From assembly GCF_046630315.1 (NCBI RefSeq), contig NZ_LQBD01000037.1, positions 117,285-181,284 of the forward strand: a stretch of DNA of 64,000 bases. Reading direction: 5' to 3'. Position 1 is the stretch's first letter; each line of letters starts with the position of its first letter. A program made the translations under genes and the position numbers. The DNA comes from Brucella anthropi_A. Lineage in GTDB: Bacteria; Pseudomonadota; Alphaproteobacteria; Rhizobiales; Rhizobiaceae. The notes beneath the pieces are model-generated. The model was not told the DNA's origin. It saw only the letters and a list, made by a program, of their open reading frames with translations, and made no database searches. Below, piece after piece: positions 26,382-36,510 of the stretch.

Positions 26382-26459
26382 GTTCTCGAACCAGCGAAAT
26401 ATTCATTCTTGGTGCAGATGGCGGCATGGCGCTTCAATGGAGCGTCACAGCCCGTCCCC

Positions 26460-26566
26460 TAATGCATGTCTCCCAAAAGTGGGAACCGCCTTCGCGGGGA
26501 AATCAGTCCACTGGACTGATTTCTGATCCCGCTACGATGGGATAAAGACATGCAGGAAAACAAAAA
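26460..26566. repeat. Repeat block with CATGTC/GACATG palindromic ends
   Basis: Contains TCCCAAAAGTGGGAACCG, GAAATCAGTCCACTGGACTG and AAAGACATGCAGG. The second element also occurs, slightly diverged, at 2040-2070 (GAAACCAGTCCACTGGGCTG). It resembles the palindromic intergenic repeats common in Rhizobiales. Confidence 0.6.
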
Positions 26567-26568
26567 CT

Positions 26569-26610
26569 TAAAGCGTGTCGTATGACTACGATAAAATGCG
26601 ACACGCTTTA
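26569..26610. repeat. Perfect 12-bp inverted repeat
   Basis: TAAAGCGTGTCG and CGACACGCTTTA with an 18-base spacer. It adjoins the repeat block to its left. It could act as a terminator on either strand, but no clear T-run follows. Confidence 0.55.
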
Positions 26611-27409
26611 TTGTGTCGGCGCGCGTTTGCGCCTTCCCCGGCATTGCCTGCCGGGGAAGCCATCGGGCATGGAATTGACGCCGGTAATGGCGACCGTCAA
26701 ACCACTGACCGTGCCCGCAAGCATTGCCCCCGGCGCGAAGCCCGGCGTGGAATAAGGGTCGGCATTCATGCCCATCGACCGCGCGGCCACGCGGTACCGG
26801 GCAAGCGCGCGCAACGCGCGACCGGGTATTGTATCTTGCATGAAAGAACGCGGGCGCGGCGTTTCACCGGACAGAAGCGGGATCAGCGCCAGCCCCGGAG
26901 AGGCCGGTTTATATTGCGCATCCGGATGCGGCCCGCCGCTTATCGCACATTCCATGAAAACTGGCTCCCCCTGCGAAGGATCGGGCCCGCCTTCAGCAGA
27001 GCCGCAACCTCGCGACAGTTCATGACGGTTGGGAAGCCCGAAGCAGAAGTACCCCCTCCCCTGCTTCGGGCTGCTCAGGCCGATCGGTTGATCGACCTGA
27101 CCGACAAACCGATCTTCAATTCCTGTCCGCAGCCTGGGAAACCGGCGCAGACAGACAGCCATTCGCAGCCGCGCAGGACGACTTCAGGAACAGGCTTCTA
27201 ACAACTGCGCATCTATCGAGCATTTCAATTTCCCCCGCTTATCCTTGCCTTTCTCTCTTTCAATGGAGAAAGGATATATTCAGCTAAACACGCGCCCAAA
27301 ATATTGTCAACAATACCAATATTTTTAATAAACGATTTTGCAATAGCGCGTCACCGATCCTGAAACGGCCCTGCCGCCATGCGGCTGCATGGCCTCGATG
27401 CCGGGACCA

Positions 27410-28009
27410 TCAGCCGCCATTGACCAGCGCCAGAATGAGCTGGTGAACATTGCCGCCATTGCCCATCTCTATCCTGTCGAAGGCGCGGCCCCGAGCGCGC
27501 TGCACGCCCACCATATCGGTGATTTCCTTGATGAGCACCTTGCGCATCTTCTGGCATTTGGGATCGTTTTCAACCGACAGGCCGACGGTGCGGCGCACGA
27601 TCTCGCGCGTCATGTCTCTCGCATGGTCGCCATGCACAAGCTCGTGCTTGCGAATGCCCTCAGAAAACCTCTCCCAATGTTCCTTCACCGGGGATTCCAG
27701 CTTTTGCGACGGTTTCGGCAGCGTATAGGTGATCTTCAGCTTCGGCGTGGCCGACAGGATCGTGCAGGCATTGTTGGAACGGTCGAACTGCCGGTCCCAG
27801 GTCAGCACATAGCTGGTATGGGCGATGACGCGGGTTTTGCCGCCGCCGATCTTCGGGCCGCGCTCGCCGATGGACTCATAGAGTTCCGGGCCGGTTTTCC
27901 CGGCAATGGCGTAGGTCTTGACCTCCTCGACGGCCTTCCAGCCGTCTTCAGCCAGCGCGGGGGCCGTCACCATAATTCCCAGTAATGCGCCTATTGCCGC
28001 TTTTCCCAA
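27410..28009 (-). CDS. Exported DUF922-like protein with HELVH motif
   Basis: 199 residues. The N-terminus is hydrophobic and ends APALA-EDGW, so it is exported to the periplasm. The core has KHELVHGDHARDM (a zinc-peptidase-like HExxH, residues around 120-125), with conserved Trp (YVLTWDRQFD) and Cys residues (NNACTIL, DPKCQKM) that could form a disulfide. This agrees with the DUF922 family of putative Zn-dependent proteases. The start in this frame is TTG at 28009; a later ATG (27973) would cut the signal peptide. It is divergent from the nucleoside operon. Function is not established. Confidence 0.8.
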   Translation of the reverse strand: MGKAAIGALLGIMVTAPALAEDGWKAVEEVKTYAIAGKTGPELYESIGERGPKIGGGKTRVIAHTSYVLTWDRQFDRSNNACTILSATPKLKITYTLPKPSQKLESPVKEHWERFSEGIRKHELVHGDHARDMTREIVRRTVGLSVENDPKCQKMRKVLIKEITDMVGVQRARGRAFDRIEMGNGGNVHQLILALVNGG

Positions 28010-28312
28010 GGCCTGCCCCGTTCCATCGATTTTCCCGGACGATTTGCGGGCAAGCTACAATATCGAGCGGCTATGCGTAAGCAGCTTTCCGACAAAAACC
28101 TCGTTCCGATCAGGCTTTGTTGAAATAAACGACAGCTTTATCAGCGCTGCGCGTCACAGACTTGCTTTGTCCACAGCGGGCAAAAAGTTTGGCGATTGAC
28201 TCCCACCCGCCATCAGCGTTTGATCCCTCTTCAGGTATGGGGTTCTGGGGCGGGAAACACTCCAAAGCAGAAGAACCATCTCTATATAACGCTACAATAA
28301 TGGAGTTCTGTT
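28010..28312. other. Divergent promoter region of the nucleoside uptake operon
   Basis: 303 bases without a gene. A possible promoter for the plus-strand operon is TTGACT (about 28196) with TTTGAT 17 bases later; the match is weak. I looked for a purine riboswitch and did not find a convincing three-way junction. Confidence 0.35.
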
Positions 28313-29416
28313 GTGATCAAATCCACCAGACGGGGAATAATCCACCTTGCCTTTGCCCTTGCCGCATCGACGGCGATGGGCACCTTCGCCACGGCGGCCG
28401 AGGCCCAGGACAAGATCCTGCTCATCATCAACGGCGCGCTTGGCGACAAGTCGTTCTTCGACAGCGCCGCCAAGGGCATGAAGATGATCAAGGACAAATA
28501 TGGCGACGAGGTCGAGACGAAGATTCTCGAAATCGGCGACGATCCGACCAAATGGGAGCCGGTGTTTCTCGATGCGTCGGAACAGGACTGGGACCTGATC
28601 ATCGGCGGCACCTACCAGATGGCGGAAACCGTCGGCTCGGTCGCCCAGCAATATCCGGATAAGAAATACATTCTCTATGATGCGAGCGTGCCTTATGAAG
28701 AAGGCGGCTATGACAATGTCTATTCCATCCAGTACAAGCAGAACGAGGGTTCCTATCTCGGCGGCATGCTGGCGGCTTCGCTGCTGAAGGAAGGCAAGCT
28801 TGGCGATACGGGCAAGAATCTGGGCTTTCTCGGCGGCATGGACATTCCCGTCATCAACGATTTCCTCGTCGGCTATATTGCGGGTGCGCAATCCGTGATG
28901 CCCGATGCCAAGATCGCCATTTCCTATGCCGGTTCGTTCATGGATGCCGCAAAGGGCAAGGAACTGGGCCTCGCGCAATATCGTTCGGGCGTTTCGCTCG
29001 GCTTCGTCGTCGCCTCGCAGACCGGCCTCGGCCAGCTTTCGGCGGCGAAGGAAACCGGCAAATATGTGCTCGGCGTCGATTCCGATCAGGAAGCGATCTT
29101 CAAGGACAGCGACCCGGCCATTGCCAAGCAGGTTGTCAGCTCCGTCCTGAAGAATGTCGATGTCAGCCTTCTTCAGGCCTATGAGCGCTTCAAGGCGGGC
29201 GACCTGCCCTTCGGCAAGGCCGAAGCGCTTGGCCTCAAGGAAGGCGCTGTCGGCATTGTGGAGGACGGCAACATGGCAAGCATGGCCACGCAGGACATGA
29301 AGGATGCCATCAAGAAGGCTTCCGACGAGATTTCCGAAGGCAAGATCACGGTTCCGACCGCATTCGGCATGAGCACCGAGGATCTGAACGCAATCCGCAA
29401 CAAGGTTCGTCCCTGA
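28313..29416 (+). CDS. BMP family ABC transporter substrate-binding protein (nucleoside type)
   Basis: 367 residues starting at GTG 28313, with TGGAGTT ten bases upstream. The signal peptide is basic (KSTRRG) then hydrophobic, ending near AEAQDK. There is no lipobox Cys. The BMP/PnrA fold is indicated by LLIINGALGDKSFFDSA, WDLIIGGTYQMAETV, NFLGGMDIPVINDF-like text and LGVDSDQEAIF near the ligand site. PnrA-type proteins bind purine nucleosides. Three ABC genes and two nucleoside-processing hydrolases follow on the same strand. Confidence 0.93.
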   Translation: MIKSTRRGIIHLAFALAASTAMGTFATAAEAQDKILLIINGALGDKSFFDSAAKGMKMIKDKYGDEVETKILEIGDDPTKWEPVFLDASEQDWDLIIGGTYQMAETVGSVAQQYPDKKYILYDASVPYEEGGYDNVYSIQYKQNEGSYLGGMLAASLLKEGKLGDTGKNLGFLGGMDIPVINDFLVGYIAGAQSVMPDAKIAISYAGSFMDAAKGKELGLAQYRSGVSLGFVVASQTGLGQLSAAKETGKYVLGVDSDQEAIFKDSDPAIAKQVVSSVLKNVDVSLLQAYERFKAGDLPFGKAEALGLKEGAVGIVEDGNMASMATQDMKDAIKKASDEISEGKITVPTAFGMSTEDLNAIRNKVRP

Positions 29417-29418
29417 TC

Positions 29419-30989
<1,571 letters not shown>

Positions 30990-30990
<1 letters not shown>

Positions 30991-32069
30991 TGCGCAGACT
31001 TGTATCCTATCTCATTCCCTTCTTCCTCACCGTGCTGGTGATCGCGGTCATCATGGCCGTGCTGCTGGTGCCGCTGGCGCTGATGCAGGACAATCCGGCA
31101 GGCGTTCTCAAGACGTTTTTCCTCGGGCCGTTCGGCAGCATCCGCCATATGGGCAATGTGGTGGAAGCGGCAACGCCGATCATGCTGACCGGCCTTGCGA
31201 TCACCATCATGTTCCGTTCCGGCCTGTTCAATCTGGGCGCGGAAAGCGGCTTCTTCCTCGGCGCGCTCGGCGCGGTGGCGGGCGCGGTTCTGCTTCCTTC
31301 GCTCGGCTGGTTTTCGCTGCCGGTCGCCATCCTTTGCGGCGCGGTGGCGGGCAGCTTCGCCTGCACCATTCCGGCGGCGCTGCGGCTGCGCTTCGGCGCA
31401 TCGGAAATGGTGACATCGCTCGTCTTGAACTATGCCTTCCTGTTTTTGGGCCTTTTCGTCCTCAATTATGTCATCCGCGATCCCAATGCGGGCGGGATGA
31501 TGTCGCTTCGGATCCCGGCGGATGCCAAGCTCGACCGGCTTCTGGCGGGAACCCGCCTCAACAGCGGCTCGATCATCGCGGTTCTGGCCTGCATTGCAGG
31601 CGGCATCTGGCTTTACTGGACGCGCTCCGGCCTCAATATCCGCATAGCAGGCTCAAGCCCCGGTTTTGCCAATCATCTTGGCTTGCCGCTGAAAGGCATC
31701 ATCATGCGCGCGCAGATCGTCGGCGGGCTGGTGGCCGGCATGGCGGGCGCACTGGAAGTGCTGGGCCTTCATGCCCGCTTTGCCTGGCTCGACCTGCCGG
31801 GCTATGGCTGGACCGGCCTCGTGGTCGCCATTCTGGCGCGCGAAAACCCGTTCCTGCTCATTCCATCCGCACTTTTCCTCGGTTTCGTGCAGGTGGGCGG
31901 CGATCTTCTGGCCCGCAACATGAACATCCCGACCGAAGTGGTGGGGCTGGTGACGGCGGCCATCATGGTGGGCGCGACGGCAAGCGTCATCCACAATCAT
32001 CCAACCATATTGCGGCTGATCAGAAGCTTGCGCAATCGCGATGGAATACAGGCCGGAGTGCAGGCATGA
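30990..32069 (+). CDS. Nucleoside ABC transporter permease 1 (YufP type)
   Basis: 359-residue inner-membrane permease of the BPD_transp_2 class, with about ten hydrophobic segments and the conserved FNLGAESGFFLGALGA block and GYGWTGLVVAILARENP near the C-terminus. The stop overlaps the next permease start (ATGA). It forms the channel with the second permease for the BMP-type importer. Confidence 0.94.
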
Positions 32070-32962
32070 CGACCGTTCTCGCACAAATTCTCGATCCGCA
32101 TTTCATCGGCACCATCCTGCGCGTGGCAACGCCGTTGCTGCTGGCAGCACTCGGCGTGATGATTTCCGACCGCGCGGGCGTGCTCAATATCGGCATGGAA
32201 GGCATGATGCTGGTTGCGGCCCTCATCGCCGTTCTGGCCAGCGCTGCAACGGGAAGCCCTGCCATCGGCCTTCTGGCGGCGCTCGTGGTCGGCGCGCTTC
32301 TCGGCTGGCTGATGTCGCTTTCGGTCAACCGGCTTGGCACCGATCTCATCATGACCGGCATCGCGCTCAACATCGCGGCGGCGGCGGCAACCACGCTCGG
32401 GCTATTCCTTGCCACCGGCGACAAGGGCATGTCGGGCGCGCTCAAAAGCGGCGCGCTGCCAAGCCTTGCCGTGCCTTTCATCGGCAATATCCATGTGCTG
32501 ACTTTCGCGGCACTTATGGCGGTTCCGGCGGTCAGCCTGATGATGATGCGCACGCGCTTCGGCCTGCATCTGCGCGCCACCGGCGTCGATCCGAAATCGG
32601 CGCGCGCCGCAGGCATCCATACGGGCCGGGTGCAGATGATGGCGCTCATCCTCTCCGGCCTTTTCGGCGGGGCGGCAGGCGCCTATCTGTCGCTTGGCTA
32701 TGTCACATGGTTTGCCCAGAACATGACCGCCGGGCGCGGTTTCATCGCCATTGCAGCGGAAGTCATGGGACAGGGCACCGCATGGGGAACGCTCGTGGCA
32801 AGCCTGGTTCTGGCGGCGGCGGAATCGATCGCCATCACGCTGCAAAGCCTCGGCCTGCCTTTCGAGCTGATGCAGATGATCCCCTATCTCGTCCCGGTCG
32901 TCGTGCTGACGATCCACGCGGCGCGGCGTCAACGGCGCGCCAAGCAACTGAAAAACACCTGA
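32066..32962 (+). CDS. Nucleoside ABC transporter permease 2 (YufQ type)
   Basis: 298-residue inner-membrane permease starting MTTVLAQILDPHF at ATG 32066, overlapping the previous stop. The block GVLNIGMEGMMLVAAL is typical of nucleoside importer permeases. About eight to nine membrane segments are seen. It completes the importer; the ADP-ribosylglycohydrolase gene starts 12 bases later. Confidence 0.94.
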   Translation: MTTVLAQILDPHFIGTILRVATPLLLAALGVMISDRAGVLNIGMEGMMLVAALIAVLASAATGSPAIGLLAALVVGALLGWLMSLSVNRLGTDLIMTGIALNIAAAAATTLGLFLATGDKGMSGALKSGALPSLAVPFIGNIHVLTFAALMAVPAVSLMMMRTRFGLHLRATGVDPKSARAAGIHTGRVQMMALILSGLFGGAAGAYLSLGYVTWFAQNMTAGRGFIAIAAEVMGQGTAWGTLVASLVLAAAESIAITLQSLGLPFELMQMIPYLVPVVVLTIHAARRQRRAKQLKNT

Positions 32963-32974
32963 AATGAGCATGAA

Positions 32975-34360
32975 ATGAAAGCCTGGGAACTGACGCGCGA
33001 TCTGCTGCGCGACACAAAGCCTGTCATACGCACGGCGGAGGAGCAGACATGGGATGCAAGCGCCGTCATGAAGGCGCAGGACGATCTCGTCGCCCTGTTC
33101 TGGAAAAGCAATGTGCCGGGATCGGCAGCGCCCGAATGCCTGATGGCCGGTGCGCTGCAATCGCTGGAAAACAAGGGCTTTGTCCTCGCCCCTTATGAAG
33201 AACTGCTGCGCGACGGGCTTGCCGCACTTGGAAAAGGCGATTTTGAAACGCTTTATCGCATCGACATGCGCCTGCGCATCCTGATGCGTGCCGCCCAACC
33301 CGATCCGGACCACCCGTCGCAAAAGACGGTGCGCTATCGCTCATGGGACGCATTCGACGCCGCCGTTCAATGGCCGGACGATGTGCTCTATGCCGTCCAG
33401 TCCGATGATTTCCGCGACCGCACCGCCGCCGCATGGATGGCGCAGCTTGTGGGTGCCGCCGCCGGAACGGCGCTGGAAGGCTATACGGCGGAAAACATCG
33501 CCGAAGCCTTCGGCCCGATCCGCGATTATGTGCGTGAGCCCAACACCTATAATGACGACATCACCTTCGAGATCGCCTTTCTGGAAGCCTTTGGCGACAA
33601 GGGTTCGGCTGTCACCAGCGCCGACATTGCCGAGCGCTGGACAGCGCTGATCCCGCTTGGCTGGTCGGCGGAGGCAATCGCGCTTTCCAATATGCGCCGC
33701 GGCCTCACCCCGCCTGAAACCAGCACGTGCGACAACCCGTTCGACGAATGGATCGGCGCGCAGATGCGCGGCGTCATCTGCGGCATGGTGGTGCCGGGCC
33801 GAGCCCGCGAAGCGGCCCGCCTCGCCTTCATGGATGCGGAAATCTCCCATGCCGGAAACGGCATATTGGGCGAGGTGTTCAATGCCGTCATGGCGGCGCG
33901 CGCCTTTGCGGTTCAAGACACCCGCGAATTGCTTGTCTCGACGGCAGCGCTTTTTTCGACCGATACCGAATATGGCGCGGTTCTGGCCTTCGCGCTCGAT
34001 GCCTGCCGTTCTGCCGGCAGCTGGCAGGACGCCTGGGCGAAATGCGATGCGGAATATGCCGAATATAACTGGATTCACGTCTATCCGAATGCAGCCGCAC
34101 AGGTGATTGCGCTATGGTTCGGCGAAGGCGATTTCGACCGCACGCTGGAAATCGTCTGCGGCATCGGCCATGACGTGGACTGCAATGCTGCCCAAATCCT
34201 CTGTATCATCGCCATCCAGCACGGCTCCGGCATCATGGAAGAACGGTGGTCCAGGCCGCTTCTGGCCGACGACATCGTTACCTATATGCGCCGCCCGGCG
34301 AAAATCTCCTTCGACGCGCTTGTCGACCAGACAGTCAGCGCCGCCCGAAACGCCCTTTAA
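32975..34360 (+). CDS. ADP-ribosylglycohydrolase family protein
   Basis: 461 residues. The ADP-ribosylglycohydrolase (ARH/DraG) core begins near residue 145 (AAWMAQLVGAAAGTALEG). The metal-site motifs are modified: YNDDITFEIA stands where families have (S/T)DDT, and GHDVDCNAAQ where GGDTDTNA is usual. The acidic residues needed for metal binding remain. About 140 residues precede the core and are not recognised. Family members remove ADP-ribose from proteins or small molecules. The setting between a nucleoside importer and a nucleoside hydrolase suggests a small-molecule substrate such as a nucleoside or ADP-ribose derivative. That is inference. Confidence 0.88.
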   Translation: MKAWELTRDLLRDTKPVIRTAEEQTWDASAVMKAQDDLVALFWKSNVPGSAAPECLMAGALQSLENKGFVLAPYEELLRDGLAALGKGDFETLYRIDMRLRILMRAAQPDPDHPSQKTVRYRSWDAFDAAVQWPDDVLYAVQSDDFRDRTAAAWMAQLVGAAAGTALEGYTAENIAEAFGPIRDYVREPNTYNDDITFEIAFLEAFGDKGSAVTSADIAERWTALIPLGWSAEAIALSNMRRGLTPPETSTCDNPFDEWIGAQMRGVICGMVVPGRAREAARLAFMDAEISHAGNGILGEVFNAVMAARAFAVQDTRELLVSTAALFSTDTEYGAVLAFALDACRSAGSWQDAWAKCDAEYAEYNWIHVYPNAAAQVIALWFGEGDFDRTLEIVCGIGHDVDCNAAQILCIIAIQHGSGIMEERWSRPLLADDIVTYMRRPAKISFDALVDQTVSAARNAL

Positions 34361-34382
34361 ATCCCCTTATCAGGAAACCATC

Positions 34383-35318
34383 ATGGCCCGTAAAATCATT
34401 ATCGATACCGATCCCGGTCAGGACGATGCCGTCGCCATTCTTCTGGCGCTCGCAAGCCCGGAACTCGACATTCTCGGCATCACCGCGGTCGCAGGCAACG
34501 GCCCGCTGGCCCGCACCGAGATCAACGCCCGCACGGTCTGCGAAGTGGCGAAGAAGCCCGGCACAAAAGTGTTTGCAGGCTCCATCCGCCCCCTGGTGCG
34601 CACGCTTGTGACGGCTGAAAACGTCCACGGCAAGACCGGCCTCGACGGCTACGACCTGCCGGTCCCGACCATGCCGCTCCAGGCGCAGCATGGCGTCGAT
34701 TTCATCATCGAAACGTTGATGAGGGAAGAACCGGGCACCGTCACGCTCTGCCCGCTCGGGCCGCTCACCAACATCGCCTCCGCACTGATCCGCGAGCCGA
34801 AGATTGCCGGGCGCGTCAAGGAAATCGTGCTGATGGGCGGCGGCTATTTCGAGGGCGGCAACATCACGCCCTCGGCGGAATTCAACATCTATGTCGATCC
34901 GCACGCCGCGGCCGTCGTGTTCAAATCCGGCATCAGGATCACCATGCTGCCGCTCGATGTGACGCACAAGGTGCTGACCACCGAAAAGCGCATCGCCGCC
35001 ATTCGCGGCATCGGCACCCATGTCGGCGAAGTGGTCGCGGCATGGCTCGAATTCTTCGAGCGCTATGACGAAGCCAAATACGGCACCGATGGCGGCCCGC
35101 TGCATGACCCGAACGTCATTGCCTATCTCATCAAGCCGGAACTTTATTCCGGACGGGAATGCAATGTGGAAATCGAGATCAATTCAGAGCTGACCATCGG
35201 CGAAACAGTCGTCGACTGGTGGGAAGTGACCGACCGCCCGAAGAACGCGCTCTTCATCAAGGATGTGGATGCGGACGGCTTCTTCAGCCTGCTGACCGAA
35301 CGTCTCGCAACGCTCTAG
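34383..35318 (+). CDS. Nucleoside hydrolase (IUNH family)
   Basis: 311 residues. The calcium-binding cluster is IIIDTDPGQDDAVAIL (Asp8, Asp10, Asp14, Asp15). GNGPLARTEIN, VHGKTGLDG, VLMGGGYFEGGNITPSAEF (substrate Asn/Glu/Phe) and DGGPLHDP (Asp, His) complete the active site. It splits the N-glycosidic bond of ribonucleosides to base and ribose. It is last in the importer operon, 22 bases after the ADP-ribosylglycohydrolase gene, and a ribokinase gene converges on it, which would capture the ribose. Confidence 0.96.
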   Translation: MARKIIIDTDPGQDDAVAILLALASPELDILGITAVAGNGPLARTEINARTVCEVAKKPGTKVFAGSIRPLVRTLVTAENVHGKTGLDGYDLPVPTMPLQAQHGVDFIIETLMREEPGTVTLCPLGPLTNIASALIREPKIAGRVKEIVLMGGGYFEGGNITPSAEFNIYVDPHAAAVVFKSGIRITMLPLDVTHKVLTTEKRIAAIRGIGTHVGEVVAAWLEFFERYDEAKYGTDGGPLHDPNVIAYLIKPELYSGRECNVEIEINSELTIGETVVDWWEVTDRPKNALFIKDVDADGFFSLLTERLATL

Positions 35319-35340
35319 GACATAATTAAGCCACAAAAAA

Positions 35341-35365
35341 GCCGCGAGCGCCTTATTCTCGCGGC
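35341..35365. terminator. Shared terminator between nucleoside hydrolase and ribokinase genes
   Basis: GCCGCGAG / CTCGCGGC, an 8-bp stem with a 9-base loop. Read on the minus strand it is followed by TTTTTT, so it is a good rho-independent terminator for the ribokinase gene. On the plus strand it is followed by TTCTTC, weaker, for the nucleoside operon. Confidence 0.85.
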
Positions 35366-35446
35366 TTCTTCGCCATATTTGACAAGCGGTTTTTGTGCAG
35401 TTTTCCGCTCAAAATGAGCGAAATTGGCACAAACAGCCCCGGATTT

Positions 35447-36373
35447 TCATTCTGCCTTATTTTGCAGAAGCGCTGCCACTTCAGCCGCAGTCGGTGCAGC
35501 CGCGCCAGCACCCGGTCTTGTGACCGCAATTGCACCCGCTGCCGAACCGTACCGCACGCAATCATGCAGGGACTGGCCCTGCGAGAAAGCGACCGCGAAA
35601 CCACCGTTGAAACTGTCACCGGCGGCAACCGTATCCACCACCTGAACCTTGAACGGCGCGAAGTGTTTCACCTCATCCGCCGTCACCAGCAGCGCACCGC
35701 GACTGCCGAGCTTGACGATGACGATCTTCGGCCCGCGTTCCAGAAGATTGCGCGCGGCGGCTTCCGCTGAAGCCAGATCGGTCGGCTCGATGCCGGTGAT
35801 TTCTGCGGCTTCCGTCTCGTTGGGAGAAATGATGTCGCTGAGCGCAATCAGGTCCGCCATATGGCTTGCATCGCCGACCGGGGCCGGATCGAGCAGAACG
35901 CTGCCGCCTGCCGCCCGCACGGCCTTTGCCACGGCCAGATTGGCAATATGGGGAACTTCGCGCTGCAACAGCGTGATCTTTGCCCTGGCAATATCGGCGG
36001 CATAGGCATCGATATCGGCCGCCGACCAGCGCGCATTGGCACCAGCGCAAACCGCAATCGTGTTCTGCCCCGCTTCCTCCACCTGAATGATCGCCATGCC
36101 CGTATCGACGCCGTCAATCACGCGCACGCTTTCGGTATTGAGGCCAAATTCCTGCATCTGCTTCACGGCAAGTTCGCCAAAGGCATCATTGCCGACGGCG
36201 CCGACGAAGCGAATGTCGCCGCCAAGCTTTGCCACCGCAACCGCCTGATTGGCACCCTTGCCGCCAAGGCCGATACCATAGCCCGATGCATTCACCGTCT
36301 GCCCCGGACGCGGCAGCGCGGCCATCCGGGCGCTGACATCCACATTCACACTGCCGAAAACAAAAATCTTCAA
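35447..36373 (-). CDS. rbsK: Ribokinase
   Basis: 308-residue PfkB-family kinase. GLGGKGANQAVAVAKLGG (residues 36-53) binds the sugar, and DTVAAGDSFNGGF holds the catalytic Asp253 with the anion hole. Length and motifs fit ribokinase, which makes ribose-5-phosphate from ribose and ATP. It faces the nucleoside hydrolase gene and ends at a shared terminator, so ribose released from imported nucleosides would enter the pentose phosphate pathway. Confidence 0.93.
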   Translation of the reverse strand: MKIFVFGSVNVDVSARMAALPRPGQTVNASGYGIGLGGKGANQAVAVAKLGGDIRFVGAVGNDAFGELAVKQMQEFGLNTESVRVIDGVDTGMAIIQVEEAGQNTIAVCAGANARWSAADIDAYAADIARAKITLLQREVPHIANLAVAKAVRAAGGSVLLDPAPVGDASHMADLIALSDIISPNETEAAEITGIEPTDLASAEAAARNLLERGPKIVIVKLGSRGALLVTADEVKHFAPFKVQVVDTVAAGDSFNGGFAVAFSQGQSLHDCVRYGSAAGAIAVTRPGAGAAAPTAAEVAALLQNKAE

Positions 36374-36462
36374 CGGCTTTCTCCATCACTTTGTCGCCGC
36401 ACAATAACCGCGCCGACACAAAACTTCCACGCCGGGCTTGTCGCCATGCACAGCCCGTGAAA

Positions 36463-36486
36463 AAGCCGCGGATTGCTCCGCGGCTT
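36463..36486 (-). terminator. Rho-independent terminator after the phytase-like gene
   Basis: AAGCCGCGGA / TCCGCGGCTT form a 10-bp stem with a 4-base loop. On the minus strand it is followed by a short T-run (TTTTTC including stem bases). It lies 24 bases after the stop of the phytase-like gene. Confidence 0.8.
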
Positions 36487-36510
36487 CATCATCTGCCCTG
36501 TTTAGAAGGC

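Larger units (their letters stand above)
26382..27409. other. Kilobase gap without a convincing gene; repeat block and palindromes
   Basis: From left to right: a repeat block (about 26460-26566) with paired ATGCATGTC and GACATGCA ends, a 12-bp perfect inverted repeat (26569-26610), then about 550 bases that are open on the minus strand (26608-27162) but encode a Pro/Gly/Arg-rich sequence with no recognised motif. After that comes an AT-rich stretch with ATTGTCAACAAT at 27303-27314. The open part could be a decayed gene; I cannot name it. Confidence 0.45.

Noticed and set aside
25672..26427. 251-codon minus-strand frame overlapping the racemase
   Set aside because: It is the other reading frame of the racemase gene; only the frame starting at 26381 has the two catalytic Cys blocks.
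28010..28312. Purine riboswitch before the nucleoside operon
   Set aside because: No conserved P1/P2/P3 junction or loop-loop sequence could be found in the leader.
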